From assembly GCF_014193895.1 (NCBI RefSeq), contig NZ_BLZR01000001.1, forward strand, positions 1,426,001-1,490,000: DNA of 64,000 nucleotides. Direction: 5' to 3'. Position numbers and translations under genes: made by a program. Below the pieces are notes generated by a model that saw only the letters and a list, made by a program, of their open reading frames with translations, searched no databases and had not been told where the DNA came from. Positions 53,370-63,371 of this stretch are shown piece after piece. This DNA is from Clostridium fungisolvens (GTDB lineage Bacteria > Bacillota > Clostridia > Clostridiales > Clostridiaceae). How positions within the stretch are numbered: the stretch's first letter is position 1; every line of letters starts with the position of its first letter.

Positions 53370-54293
53370 ATGTTAAAAGGCAGAAGTCTAATAGATCCTA
53401 TGGATCTATCTAAAGAAGAATTAGAAGAAATATTTAAATTAGCAAGTGATATAATGTCATGTCCAGAAGAATTTTCTAAGGTTTGCGATGGCAAACTACT
53501 GGCAACTCTTTTCTATGAACCAAGTACTAGGACAAGATTCAGTTTCGAAGCTGCAATGATGAGACTGGGTGGTAAAGTAATTGGATTTTCAGAACCTAAT
53601 TCAAGTTCTGTTTCTAAAGGTGAATGTCTTGCAGACACAATAAGAACTGTGGGCTGCTATTCAGATATAATTGCAATCAGACATCCAAAGGAAGGCTCAG
53701 CAAAGGTAGCGTCTATATACTCCGAAGTTCCAGTTATCAACGCTGGAGATGGAGGTCATCAACACCCTACACAAACCTTAACTGATTTACTAACTATTAA
53801 AGAACTTAAGGGTACCTTTAACAATATGACTATAGGTATATGTGGTGATTTAAAGTTTGGTAGAACAGTACATTCCTTACTAAAAGCCATGTCAAGATAT
53901 GATAATAATAGATATATCTTAATTTCTCCAAGTGAATTAAAAATTCCTGATTATATAAGAGAAGAAGTATTAAACAAAAACAATATTGAGTTTATTGAAG
54001 TTGAAACTTTAGAGAACTCAATGGAACAACTTGATATACTCTACATGACTAGGGTACAAAAAGAGAGATTCTTTAACGAAGCAGAATATCTAAGACTTAG
54101 AGATAGCTATATTTTAGATAAAGAAAAATTAAAAAAGGCGAAAAAGGATCTTATGATAATGCATCCGCTACCTAGAGTAAATGAGATTGACTATTCTATA
54201 GATGAAGATGAAAGAGCGTGTTATTTTAAACAAGCTAAATTCGGAATGTATGCAAGAATGGCGCTTATTGCCAAGCTTTTGGGGGTGAGATAA
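53370..54293 (+). CDS. pyrB: Aspartate carbamoyltransferase catalytic subunit
   Basis: With the ATG at 53370 (8 nt behind AAGGAGAG) the protein has 307 residues, the usual length. Motifs: PSTRTRFSFEAAM (carbamoyl phosphate), HQHPTQTLTD, MHPLPRVNEI. It joins carbamoyl phosphate and aspartate, the first committed step of UMP synthesis. It overlaps pyrI by 1 nt (TAATG). First gene of pyrBICFKD. Confidence 0.97.
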   Translation: MLKGRSLIDPMDLSKEELEEIFKLASDIMSCPEEFSKVCDGKLLATLFYEPSTRTRFSFEAAMMRLGGKVIGFSEPNSSSVSKGECLADTIRTVGCYSDIIAIRHPKEGSAKVASIYSEVPVINAGDGGHQHPTQTLTDLLTIKELKGTFNNMTIGICGDLKFGRTVHSLLKAMSRYDNNRYILISPSELKIPDYIREEVLNKNNIEFIEVETLENSMEQLDILYMTRVQKERFFNEAEYLRLRDSYILDKEKLKKAKKDLMIMHPLPRVNEIDYSIDEDERACYFKQAKFGMYARMALIAKLLGVR

Positions 54294-54733
54294 TGCTTCA
54301 GGTTACTAGTATAAAAAAAGGTATTGTTATAGATCACATCACAGCTGGAATGGGAAACAGCATATATAAATATCTAAACTTAGACAGTGCAGACTACTCT
54401 GTAGCGCTTATAAAAAACGTTGAGAGTAAGAAATTAGGTAAAAAAGATATCATAAAGATAGATAATGTAATAGACATTAACTATGAGATATTAGGGCTTA
54501 TATCCCCTTCAATTTCAATAAACATTGTTGAAGGTGAAAGTATAGTAAAAAAGCTTAAACCAAAACTTCCAAGTGAAGTTGAAAATTTAATAAAGTGTAA
54601 GAATCCAAGATGTATTACTACTGTAGAGGAGTATATCCCTCAAAAATTCATACTGACCAACAGAGAAAAAGGTACGTATAGATGTTGTTATTGTGATGAA
54701 GAGCATAAACTAACGATTAGACTGGAGGAATAG
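54293..54733 (+). CDS. pyrI: Aspartate carbamoyltransferase regulatory subunit
   Basis: A 146-residue PyrI with an N-terminal allosteric nucleotide domain and a C-terminal zinc domain: four cysteines in CKNPRC and CCYC (about 103-135). It binds CTP/ATP and gives feedback control to PyrB. Start overlaps the pyrB stop. Confidence 0.96.
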   Translation: MLQVTSIKKGIVIDHITAGMGNSIYKYLNLDSADYSVALIKNVESKKLGKKDIIKIDNVIDINYEILGLISPSISINIVEGESIVKKLKPKLPSEVENLIKCKNPRCITTVEEYIPQKFILTNREKGTYRCCYCDEEHKLTIRLEE

Positions 54734-54736
54734 ATC

Positions 54737-55948
54737 ATGGATTTACTGATAAAGAACGCCAATATTATAGATGCAAGTCATAGTTTTTATGGTGACATAT
54801 ATATAAAGAACGGAAAAATTGAAGAAATATCTAGTAATATAAGTGATAAAAAGTGTGAGGTTGTAGATGCTGAAGGACTTACTGTTATGCCTGCGTTTGT
54901 TGATATGCATGCCCATTTTAGGGAACCAGGTTTCACTTATAAAGAAGATTTATACACTGGATCAAGAACAGCTGCAAAAGGTGGATATACCACAGTTAAT
55001 TTAATGGCTAATACAAACCCTATTTGTAGCTCAAAGGAAGTTCTAGATTATGTCTATAAGAAGAATAATGAAGCTGGTTTAATAGATGTTCATCAATGTG
55101 TGTCTATAACAAAGAATTTTGATGGACAAACAATAACGCACTTAGAAGAATTCTCTGATGAAGTAAAAGCAATATCCGATGACGGTAAGGGAGTTTCGGA
55201 TTCTAGAATTATGATGGAAGCTATGAAGAAAGCTAAGGAAATGGATTGGCTTGTAATATCTCATGCTGAAAGTCATGAATTTTCCGATATAGATATGAGG
55301 CTTGCAGAAAATATGATGACTTGGAGAGATGTTAGTCTTGCAAAGTATACTGGAGCTAAGCTTCATATGGCCCATGTAAGTACAAAAGAGGCTATGAAAT
55401 ATGTAATAGACGCAAAGTGTGATGGAACAAAGGTTACATGTGAAGTTACCCCGCATCATATAGCATTAAGTGATGATGTTTCAAATTACAGAGTTAATCC
55501 CCCAATAAGACCAATAGAAGACGTAAGTTTCCTAGTTAAGGCAATCGAACATGGAGATGTAGATGTAATAGGTACTGATCATGCACCTCATTCATATGAG
55601 GACAAAGAAAAAGGTGCACCAGGACTTATAGGACTGGAGACAGCATTCCCTATATGTTACACCAAACTTGTAAAGGAAAAATATATAAATTTAAATAAGC
55701 TTAGCGAGATGATGAGCTCAAAGCCAGCTGAGCTTTTGAAGTTAAATAAAGGAAAGATTTGCCCGGGATATGAAGGGGATTTAGTGATACTCGATTTAGA
55801 GAAGAAGTTTAAAGTTAAGGAAGAGTATATACTTTCAAAAAGTAAAAACACTCCTTTTATAGGGTGGGAACTTTGTGGGGTAGTTGAGAAGACAATAAAA
55901 GCTGGAAAGATAATTTTTGATAGGCAGGGGGAAGATATAAATGAGTAA
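54737..55948 (+). CDS. pyrC: Dihydroorotase
   Basis: A 403-residue metal-dependent amidohydrolase with HAHFREPGF (about 58-66), the metal-binding His in SHAES (about 174) and HMAHVS (about 217), and GTDHAPHS (about 279-286). It cyclises carbamoyl aspartate. Three nt behind pyrI; overlaps pyrF by 8 nt. Confidence 0.96.
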   Translation: MDLLIKNANIIDASHSFYGDIYIKNGKIEEISSNISDKKCEVVDAEGLTVMPAFVDMHAHFREPGFTYKEDLYTGSRTAAKGGYTTVNLMANTNPICSSKEVLDYVYKKNNEAGLIDVHQCVSITKNFDGQTITHLEEFSDEVKAISDDGKGVSDSRIMMEAMKKAKEMDWLVISHAESHEFSDIDMRLAENMMTWRDVSLAKYTGAKLHMAHVSTKEAMKYVIDAKCDGTKVTCEVTPHHIALSDDVSNYRVNPPIRPIEDVSFLVKAIEHGDVDVIGTDHAPHSYEDKEKGAPGLIGLETAFPICYTKLVKEKYINLNKLSEMMSSKPAELLKLNKGKICPGYEGDLVILDLEKKFKVKEEYILSKSKNTPFIGWELCGVVEKTIKAGKIIFDRQGEDINE

Positions 55949-56834
55949 TCAAATAATTGATAAATTATATGAAAAGGTAGAAAAAAATGGGGTAGTATGT
56001 GTTGGTTTAGATACTGATATAAGTTACATCCCGCAAGAGCTGCTAAGTAAGTTTGTAAATATAGAGGATGCTATCTTTGAATATAATAGAAGAATAATTG
56101 ATGCAACTTATGATGTAGTAGCGTGCTTTAAACTACAAATTGCCTATTATGAAGCTTTGGGGATGAGTGGACTTAGAGCATACAGTAAAACCTTAAAATA
56201 TCTTAGAGATAGAGATTTACTTGTAATTGCAGATATAAAAAGAGGTGATATAGCTGCAACTGCAAAGATGTATGCAAAGGCACATTTTACAGGAGAATTT
56301 GAGAGTGATTTCATAACATTAAATCCATATATGGGGATGGATAGTATAGAACCGTATTTACCATATCTAGAAAAGCATAATAAGGGAATCTTTGCACTAG
56401 TTAAGACCTCAAACAGTGGATCAGGTGATATACAAGACTGCATAATAGAAGGTAAAGATGAAGTTTATGAACATGTAGGAAGTATGATAGAAAACTTAGG
56501 TAAAGATTACATAGGGGCTAGTGGTTACAGTTCTCTTGGAGTTGTAGTTGGATGTACTCATAGGGAACAAGCAAAGAAGCTTAGAAAAAGCCTTGCATCA
56601 TCATACTTCTTAATACCTGGATACGGTGCTCAAGGTGGAAAAGCAGAAGATGTTGCTCTTTCACTAAGAAGTGGCAATGGTGGTGTAGTAAATTCCTCAA
56701 GAAAGATATTACTTGCATATAAAGAAGAAGAAAATTTCATCAACTTTGAGGATAGCTCAAGGAAAGAAGCTATAAGGATGAGAGACGATATAAAGAGAGC
56801 AGTGCTTGAATTGGAGGCTAAAAATGAAGGCTAA
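55941..56834 (+). CDS. pyrF: Orotidine-5'-phosphate decarboxylase
   Basis: A 297-residue OMP decarboxylase of the longer type, with GLDTDI, the catalytic IADIKRGDIAAT (about 92-103), and PGYGAQGGKAED near the end. It makes UMP. The RBS (AGGGGGAAG) is inside the end of pyrC. Overlaps pyrK by 11 nt. Confidence 0.96.
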   Translation: MSNQIIDKLYEKVEKNGVVCVGLDTDISYIPQELLSKFVNIEDAIFEYNRRIIDATYDVVACFKLQIAYYEALGMSGLRAYSKTLKYLRDRDLLVIADIKRGDIAATAKMYAKAHFTGEFESDFITLNPYMGMDSIEPYLPYLEKHNKGIFALVKTSNSGSGDIQDCIIEGKDEVYEHVGSMIENLGKDYIGASGYSSLGVVVGCTHREQAKKLRKSLASSYFLIPGYGAQGGKAEDVALSLRSGNGGVVNSSRKILLAYKEEENFINFEDSSRKEAIRMRDDIKRAVLELEAKNEG

Positions 56835-57564
56835 CTATAAAAAAGTTAAGATAATAGATAATGTAAACTTGGTAAGTAACATTTATAAGATCTCCTTAGC
56901 TTGTGATGATGATATAGTCTCTGGTCAATTTTATATGCTAAAGCCTAAGAAATCGCTCCTAGGTAGGCCAATATCGATATGCGAAAAAAGAGATGGTGTT
57001 ATATCATTCTTATATGCAGTAGTAGGAAAAGGTACTGAAGAATTTAAAGAACTTAAAAGGGATGAATTTATAGATGTAATTGGTCCATTGGGGAACGGAT
57101 TCGATGAAAATAAGCAGTATGGAAGAGTTGCATTAGTTGCTGGAGGCATAGGAATAGCTCCAATGCTTCAGCTCTCAAAGGTTATAAAGGATAAAGGAGT
57201 TTCAAAAAAGTTAGACTTATATGCAGGTTTCAGGGATGAGATTTACTTAATTGAAGAATTAAATGATTTTGTAGATGAAGTGTTCATAGCTACTGATAAA
57301 GGAACATATGGACATAAAGGCTTTGTAACAGAGATTATAGATTACTCAAAGTATGATACCATATTATGCTGTGGACCAGAGGTAATGATGAAGAAGGTAA
57401 TTGATGGAGCAAAAGCAAATAATGTAGAGATATATGCATCTATGGAAAAACATATGGCTTGTGGTGTGGGAGCATGTCTTGTATGTACCTGCAAAACAAA
57501 AGAAGGTAATAAAAGAACTTGTAAAGATGGCCCTGTATTTAATGGTCACGATCTAGAACTTTAG
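56824..57564 (+). CDS. pyrK: Dihydroorotate dehydrogenase B, electron transfer subunit
   Basis: The start is the ATG at 56824 behind TTGGAGG, giving 246 residues. FAD site around GRPISICE (about 45-52), NAD site GGIGIAPMLQL (about 104), and the 2Fe-2S cysteines in CGVGACLVCTCKTKEG plus RTC near the end. It passes electrons from PyrD to NAD. 12 nt before pyrD. Confidence 0.96.
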   Translation: MKANYKKVKIIDNVNLVSNIYKISLACDDDIVSGQFYMLKPKKSLLGRPISICEKRDGVISFLYAVVGKGTEEFKELKRDEFIDVIGPLGNGFDENKQYGRVALVAGGIGIAPMLQLSKVIKDKGVSKKLDLYAGFRDEIYLIEELNDFVDEVFIATDKGTYGHKGFVTEIIDYSKYDTILCCGPEVMMKKVIDGAKANNVEIYASMEKHMACGVGACLVCTCKTKEGNKRTCKDGPVFNGHDLEL

Positions 57565-57576
57565 GAGGATGAAGCT

Positions 57577-58473
57577 ATGCTAAAAGTAAATATAAATGGG
57601 ATAGATTTTAAAAATCCAATTATTGCTGCTTCAGGCACATATGGTTTTGGAGAAGAATATGGAGATTTCTATGATGTAGGAATTTTAGGTGGTATAAGTT
57701 CAAAAGGCCTAACATTAAATAGCAGACAAGGTAATGATGGAATAAGAGTATTTGAAACAGAAGCTGGTATGATGAATAGTGTGGGCTTACAAAACCCAGG
57801 AGTAGATGCATTTATAACCGAAGTTTTACCTAAGATGAGACTTTTGAATACAAATATAATAGCTAATTTAGGTGGCAGTACTGTTGAAGATTATGAAATA
57901 GGCGCTGAAAAACTTGATAGAACGGATATAGACATGATTGAACTTAATATATCATGTCCAAATGTTAAATCTGGAGGTATGGCTTTTGGTATTAAAGCAG
58001 ATGTGGCATACGATGTTGTATCTAAAGTAAGAAAGGTTACAAAGAAGCCACTGATGGTCAAGCTATCACCAAATGCAGAAGATATTGTTGAAATGGCTAT
58101 AAGTTGTGCAAAAGCTGGAGCTGATTCTTTATCATTAATAAATACTGTAAAGGGTATGGCCATAGATATAAAGAAAAGAAAACCAGTATTTAATAATACT
58201 TTTGCAGGACTTTCAGGCCCAGCCATAAAACCAATTGCACTAAGAATGGTGTATGAAGTTTCTAAAGTGGTGGATATACCTGTAGTTGGATTAGGTGGAA
58301 TAATGAATGCCAACGATGCTATAGAATTCCTAATGGCAGGAGCTAAGGCGGTGCAAATAGGAACGGTGAATTTTGTGAATCCAACAGCGGCACCAGAAAT
58401 AATAGAAGGAATAGAGAAATTCTTAAGAGATCAAGGAATAAAGGACATCAATGAGATAATAGGAATCATCTAA
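57577..58473 (+). CDS. pyrD: Dihydroorotate dehydrogenase B, catalytic subunit
   Basis: A 298-residue FMN enzyme of class 1B: SKGLTLNSRQGNDG, GLQNPG, the catalytic Cys in ELNISCPNVKSGG (about 130) and GLGGIMNANDA. It oxidises dihydroorotate to orotate with PyrK. Last gene of the tight operon. A palindromic repeat lies between it and pyrE. Confidence 0.96.
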   Translation: MLKVNINGIDFKNPIIAASGTYGFGEEYGDFYDVGILGGISSKGLTLNSRQGNDGIRVFETEAGMMNSVGLQNPGVDAFITEVLPKMRLLNTNIIANLGGSTVEDYEIGAEKLDRTDIDMIELNISCPNVKSGGMAFGIKADVAYDVVSKVRKVTKKPLMVKLSPNAEDIVEMAISCAKAGADSLSLINTVKGMAIDIKKRKPVFNNTFAGLSGPAIKPIALRMVYEVSKVVDIPVVGLGGIMNANDAIEFLMAGAKAVQIGTVNFVNPTAAPEIIEGIEKFLRDQGIKDINEIIGII

Positions 58474-58487
58474 AGTTTAATATATAC

Positions 58488-58685
58488 TGAAATTAAGTTG
58501 TCATGTATCCGATGCTTTAATGAGCTTACGCAAAGAATTAATATGATTTTGTCATATTCCATGGCTAAAACTGTAAACTCACTACGTTCGAACAGTACAG
58601 TTTATTAACGCCATTCCATCTGAAAAAATCATTTAATTCTAATAGCTCGCTCATAGAGCATCTCCTTCATAACAACTTAATTTCA
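58488..58685. repeat. 198-bp palindromic repeat, copy 2
   Basis: Perfect 14-bp terminal inverted repeats: TGAAATTAAGTTGT (58488-58501) and ACAACTTAATTTCA (58672-58685). Compared with copy 1 the differing bases changed on both arms, so pairing is kept. Inner conserved block CGAACGTAGTGAGTTTACAG on the minus strand. A 29-codon frame with RBS (58654-58565, minus strand) lies inside. Confidence 0.8.
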
Positions 58686-58769
58686 AAATACTCTTAAAAA
58701 TACTCTCAAATATAATGAAAACAAATGGTTTTGAAGTTAAAATATTCAATAAAAAGGAGATAAGAAATT

Positions 58770-59330
58770 ATGGTTTTAGAAATATTAAAAGAAGTTGAAG
58801 CATTACTAGAAGGACATTTTTTACTATCATCAGGAAAACATTCTAATAGATATTGTCAATGTGCAAAACTGCTACAACATCCTGATAAAGCAGAAAAGGT
58901 ATTAAGTGTTGTTGCAGAGCAACTTTCAAATATTGATTTTGATTTAGTTGTAGGACCAGCTATGGGTGGTGTAATAGTAGCGTACGAATTAGGCAGACAA
59001 ATGAAGAAACCAGCAATTTTCACAGAAAGAGAAAATGGGGAAATGACACTAAGAAGAGGATTTTCTATAAAGCCTGGACAAAAAGTTATTATAACAGAAG
59101 ATGTGGTTACAACAGGTAAATCCTTTAAGGAAGCTGCAAAGGTTATAGAAAGTTTTGGCGGTGAAGTAGTAGCGGTGGTATGTATAGTTGACAGAACTAC
59201 AGCAAAAGTAACTGATTATCCAATGTTTAGTGCAATAAAGTTAGATATTGAATCCTACGAAAAAGATGAATGTCCATTATGTAAGGAAAACATACCATAT
59301 ATAAAGCCTGGGAGCAGAAATATAAAATAA
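58770..59330 (+). CDS. pyrE: Orotate phosphoribosyltransferase
   Basis: A 186-residue PRTase with the PRPP motif VIITEDVVTTGKS (about 109-121) and the flexible loop TERENGEMTLRRGF. It joins orotate and PRPP to OMP. Separated from pyrD by 296 bp including the palindromic repeat, so it may depend on read-through or its own promoter. RBS AAAAGGAG. Confidence 0.95.
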   Translation: MVLEILKEVEALLEGHFLLSSGKHSNRYCQCAKLLQHPDKAEKVLSVVAEQLSNIDFDLVVGPAMGGVIVAYELGRQMKKPAIFTERENGEMTLRRGFSIKPGQKVIITEDVVTTGKSFKEAAKVIESFGGEVVAVVCIVDRTTAKVTDYPMFSAIKLDIESYEKDECPLCKENIPYIKPGSRNIK

Positions 59331-59350
59331 TTATGAAAGTGGTTCCAACT

Positions 59351-59395
59351 GAGGATACGATTTTTAAAATAAAATGTATCCTCTTTCTCTTGCAA
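59351..59395 (+). terminator. Terminator of pyrE
   Basis: GAGGATAC (59351-59358) pairs with GTATCCTC (59376-59383), with A/T pairs inside, then TTTCTCTT. Confidence 0.7.
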
Positions 59396-59665
59396 TATTT
59401 GATTTAATAATTTATTATTTAAAGTGTAAATACGAACTTTATTGTTAAATTAGCGAAAAATGTTTGTGCCAAAAAAATAATTTTTACAATAATTTTGAGG
59501 TTATTATAAAATATATCGTTAAAAAATAAACAAAGCATTAAGAGTTATATGATCTGTTCAATATAAAATATGAGATATAATTTTTAAATTATCATGTATA
59601 TAACTTAAAATTAAATAAAATAATAAAAAAAGCAAATGAAAATATGTTTCAAGTGAAATAATATC

Positions 59666-59694
59666 TTAACAAATGTATACTAATATGGTATAAT
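59666..59694 (+). promoter_or_regulatory. Likely sigmaA promoter of pflB
   Basis: TTAACA (59666-59671), exactly 17 bp, TATAAT (59689-59694), 83 bp before the start codon. The rest of 59396-59776 is very AT-rich without a gene. Confidence 0.7.
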
Positions 59695-59776
59695 ATTTTT
59701 ACAAAATCAAATACATATATTATGATATAAATAGAACTTTTAATGTAGCAATAAAGCTACAGCAAGGAGGATTTTC

Positions 59777-62002
59777 ATGTATAAACAATGGGATGATTTT
59801 AAAGCAGGTACATGGCAGGAAAAGATTGACGTAAGAAACTTTATTCAAAAGAACTATACATTATATGAAGGAGATAAAAGCTTTTTAGCTGCTCCAACAG
59901 ATAAAACAAAAAAGGTTTGGGAAATCTCAAGTAATCTTATAGTTGAAGAAATTAAAAAAGGTATTATAGATGTAGCAACTGATAGAGTTTCAGGCATAGA
60001 TAACTATGAACCAGGATATATAGATAAAGATAACGAAGTAATCGTTGGATTACAAACAGATGAACCACTTAAGAGAATAGTAAATCCATTTGGTGGATTT
60101 AGAATGGTAGAACAATCTTTAGAGGCATATGGTTATGAGTTAGATAAAGATATAACAGAAAATTTCCCTAAGTATAGAAAGACTCACAATCAAGGCGTTT
60201 TTGATGCATATAGCGACGAAACAAGAGCTGCTAGATCTGCAGGACTTTTAACTGGACTTCCTGATGCTTACGGAAGAGGTAGAATAATTGGTGACTATAG
60301 AAGAGTTGCACTTTATGGTATTGATTATTTAATAGAAGAAAAGAAGAAGGATCTTAAAGAACTAAAAGGCGACTTCTTAGACGAGTTAATAAGAAAAAGA
60401 GAAGAAGTTTCAGAACAAATAAGAGCACTTAAGGATATTAAGTCAATGGCAGCTAGATATGGTGTTGATTTATCAGTGCCTTCAGCAAATGCAAAAGAAG
60501 CAGTTCAAGCTGTTTATTTAGGATACTTAGCAGCAATTAAAGAAAACAACGGAGCTGCAATGTCACTTGGAAGAACTAGTACTTTCTTAGATATCTATAT
60601 AGAAAGAGACTTAAAAAATGGTGTAATAACTGAAGAAGAGGCTCAAGAAATTATAGATCAATTTATTATCAAACTAAGACTAGTAAGACACTTAAGAACT
60701 CCAGAATATAATGAATTATTTGCAGGAGACCCAACTTGGGTTACTGAATCAATAGGTGGTGTTGGAGTTAATGGTAAGCCATTAGTTACGAAGAACTCCT
60801 TTAGATACCTTCATACATTAATCAATCTTGGAACTTCTCCAGAACCAAACTTAACTATACTTTGGTCAGAAAAGCTTCCTGAAAACTTTAAGAAATATTG
60901 TGCTGAAATGTCAATACTTACAGATTCGATTCAATATGAAAATGATGATGTAATGAGACCTATATACGGAGATGACTATGCTATAGCTTGCTGTGTTTCT
61001 GCAATGAAGGTTGGAAAGCAAATGCAATTCTTCGGAGCTAGATGTAACTTAGCTAAGGCACTTCTATATGCAATAAATGGTGGTGTTGATGAAAAGAAGG
61101 GAACTGTAGTTATAAAGGGACTTAAGCCTATAACTGATGAAGTACTTGACTTCGAAACAGTTAAAGAAAACTACAATAAGGTTCTAGAATATGTTGCGAA
61201 ATTGTATGTTGATACAATGAACGTAATTCATTATATGCATGATAAGTATGCTTATGAAGCTGGACAAATGGCTTTACATGATACTGAAGTTGGAAGACTT
61301 ATGGCGTTTGGAATAGCAGGTTTATCAGTTGCTGTAGACTCATTAAGTGCTATTAAATATGCTAAGGTTAAACCTATAAGAGAAAATGGTATAGCTATTG
61401 ACTTTGATATAGAAGGTGATTTCCCTAAATACGGAAATGATGATGATAAGGTAGATGATTTAGCTGTTCAACTAGTTGAAAAGTTCTCTACTGAACTTAA
61501 GAGACATCCATTATATAGAAATGCTAAACATACATTATCTGTACTTACTATAACTTCAAATGTAGTTTATGGTAAGAAGACAGGAGCTACACCTGATGGA
61601 AGAAAAGCTGGAGAAGCTTTTGCACCAGGAGCAAATCCAATGCATGGTAGAGATGCAAATGGAGCGCTAGCATCATTAAACTCAGTAGCTAAGATTCCAT
61701 ATACTCCATATTGTGAAGATGGTGTATCAAATACATTCTCAATAGTACCAGATGCATTAGGAAAAGAAGCTGATTTAAGAGTAGAAAACCTCGTGTCAGT
61801 AATGGATGGATATTTCTCACAAGGAGCACATCACTTAAATGTTAATGTGTTTAATAGAGAAACTCTAGTAGATGCTATGGAACACCCAGAAAAATACCCA
61901 ACTCTAACAATTAGAGTATCAGGATATGCTGTTAACTTTAACAGATTAACAAGAAACCAACAATTAGAAGTTATAAGCAGAACATTCCACGAAAGTTTAT
62001 AG
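59777..62002 (+). CDS. pflB: Formate C-acetyltransferase (pyruvate formate-lyase)
   Basis: A 741-residue glycyl radical enzyme. The catalytic cysteine pair is in AIACCVSAM (about 404-406) and the radical glycine in TIRVSGYAVNF near the end (about 716). It splits pyruvate into acetyl-CoA and formate under anaerobic conditions. The activase gene follows after a hairpin. RBS CAAGGAGG. Confidence 0.97.
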   Translation: MYKQWDDFKAGTWQEKIDVRNFIQKNYTLYEGDKSFLAAPTDKTKKVWEISSNLIVEEIKKGIIDVATDRVSGIDNYEPGYIDKDNEVIVGLQTDEPLKRIVNPFGGFRMVEQSLEAYGYELDKDITENFPKYRKTHNQGVFDAYSDETRAARSAGLLTGLPDAYGRGRIIGDYRRVALYGIDYLIEEKKKDLKELKGDFLDELIRKREEVSEQIRALKDIKSMAARYGVDLSVPSANAKEAVQAVYLGYLAAIKENNGAAMSLGRTSTFLDIYIERDLKNGVITEEEAQEIIDQFIIKLRLVRHLRTPEYNELFAGDPTWVTESIGGVGVNGKPLVTKNSFRYLHTLINLGTSPEPNLTILWSEKLPENFKKYCAEMSILTDSIQYENDDVMRPIYGDDYAIACCVSAMKVGKQMQFFGARCNLAKALLYAINGGVDEKKGTVVIKGLKPITDEVLDFETVKENYNKVLEYVAKLYVDTMNVIHYMHDKYAYEAGQMALHDTEVGRLMAFGIAGLSVAVDSLSAIKYAKVKPIRENGIAIDFDIEGDFPKYGNDDDKVDDLAVQLVEKFSTELKRHPLYRNAKHTLSVLTITSNVVYGKKTGATPDGRKAGEAFAPGANPMHGRDANGALASLNSVAKIPYTPYCEDGVSNTFSIVPDALGKEADLRVENLVSVMDGYFSQGAHHLNVNVFNRETLVDAMEHPEKYPTLTIRVSGYAVNFNRLTRNQQLEVISRTFHESL

Positions 62003-62009
62003 TATAATT

Positions 62010-62035
62010 AAAGGAAGCTCAATAGAGCTTCCTTT
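62010..62035 (+). terminator. Hairpin between pflB and pflA
   Basis: AAAGGAAGCTC (62010-62020) pairs with GAGCTTCCTTT (62025-62035). The T-run is weak, so it may be a partial terminator that lowers pflA expression. Confidence 0.6.
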
Positions 62036-62141
62036 ATTAAAAATAATTGATAGTTTTTTGACAAGTCATTTCATGTGTGGGTTAAGTTTAAGTAATTTTA
62101 GATAAATACCCAAAGGTATCATGAAAGAGAGGAGAATGAGT

Positions 62142-62876
62142 ATGATAAAAGGAACAATTCATTCAATAGAATCAATGGGGCTTGTAGATGGACCTGGAAT
62201 AAGAGTAGTAGTCTTTTTTCAGGGGTGTAAACTAAGATGTGCTTACTGTCATAACCCAGACACATGGGCTGAAAAAGGCGGTGGAACTGAAATAAGCGCT
62301 GAAGAACTGATTAAAAAAATACTAAGGTTTAAGCCGTATTTTTCAAAATCAGGAGGCGGAGTGACTTTCTCAGGTGGTGAGCCACTATTACAACCAGAAT
62401 TTTTAATAGAGTGTTTAAGGTTATGTAAGGAAAATGGAATACATACGGCGTTAGATACAGCTGGATATGGACTAGGAAATTATGAAGAAATATTAAACTA
62501 TGTTGATTTGATATTATTTGATGTAAAACATATTAAGAAAGAAAAGTATAAGGAATTAACATTATCTAACATAGATGAATCCTTGAAATTTTTAGAAGTG
62601 GCACAAAGATTAGAAAAGAAAATGTGGATAAGACATGTTGTGGTGCCTGGTATAACTGATAGTGAAGAACATCTAGAGGAACTTTCTAAATATATAATGA
62701 ATATTAGGAACGTAGAAAAGGTAGAATTACTTCCTTATCATGTATTAGGGGTAAACAAGTATGAAATAATGAATATTAATTATAGGCTAAAGGATGTAAA
62801 GCCTATGAATAAAGAATATACAAAAAAGTGGCAAGACAAGATAAATGAAAGTCTAAAAAAGCGTCAAGGTAGCTAA
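62142..62876 (+). CDS. pflA: Pyruvate formate-lyase activating enzyme
   Basis: A radical-SAM enzyme, 244 residues from the ATG at 62142 (8 nt behind GAGGAG). The 4Fe-4S site is CKLRCAYC (about 29-36), SAM motifs are GGGVTFSGGEPLLQ (about 75) and DVKH. It makes the glycyl radical on PflB. Upstream ATGs at 62121 and 62136 are less well placed. Confidence 0.95.
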   Translation: MIKGTIHSIESMGLVDGPGIRVVVFFQGCKLRCAYCHNPDTWAEKGGGTEISAEELIKKILRFKPYFSKSGGGVTFSGGEPLLQPEFLIECLRLCKENGIHTALDTAGYGLGNYEEILNYVDLILFDVKHIKKEKYKELTLSNIDESLKFLEVAQRLEKKMWIRHVVVPGITDSEEHLEELSKYIMNIRNVEKVELLPYHVLGVNKYEIMNINYRLKDVKPMNKEYTKKWQDKINESLKKRQGS

Positions 62877-62890
62877 GCCTTGGCGTTTTT
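62855..62890 (+). terminator. Terminator of pflA
   Basis: AAAAAGCGTCAAGG pairs with CCTTGGCGTTTTT. It begins inside the end of the gene. Confidence 0.8.
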
Positions 62891-62998
62891 AGTTTGGGCT
62901 AACTTTTTAGTTACATTTAAACTATATAAAAAATGAAAAAAGTAGAATATGTCTCATGTAAGATTCTTCACTGCGCTTAAGAAAATGCAGATTCGCAA

Positions 62999-63038
62999 AA
63001 AAAATCACTGAAGAAAGTCACTTCAGCGATTTTTTTCT
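62999..63038. terminator. Bidirectional terminator before rubredoxin
   Basis: AAAAAATCACTGAAG pairs with CTTCAGCGATTTTTTT (one mismatch). It ends the rubredoxin transcript on the minus strand. Confidence 0.8.
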
Positions 63039-63048
63039 TTAGTAATTA

Positions 63049-63210
63049 TTATTCAACTACTGAAAATTGATCCTTGCCAACTCCACATAGAGGACATAAC
63101 CAGTCTTCTGGAATATCTTCAAAAGAAGTTCCAGGAGCTACTCCATTGTCTTCATCACCTATAGCTGGATCATAAACATAACCACATACATCACAAACAT
63201 AACTTTTCAT
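63049..63210 (-). CDS. Rubredoxin
   Basis: A 53-residue protein with the iron site Cys6-x2-Cys9 and Cys39-x2-Cys42 (YVCDVCGYVYDP and WLCPLCGVGKD), the classic rubredoxin pattern. It carries single electrons, in clostridia often to oxygen-detoxifying proteins. RBS TAGGAGG before the ATG at 63210. Short single gene. Confidence 0.97.
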   Translation of the reverse strand: MKSYVCDVCGYVYDPAIGDEDNGVAPGTSFEDIPEDWLCPLCGVGKDQFSVVE

Positions 63211-63371
63211 CTAAAATTACCTCCTAAATTTATATAAAGTGTGTTATTAACAAATAATAATTATTAATTAATTCAATATTATTATATCATATGAAAACAA
63301 TAAATCAAGTATATTTTTTCATAATTAGCAGAATTTATACTATAATAATAGTAATGGAGGGAGGCTTAGTA

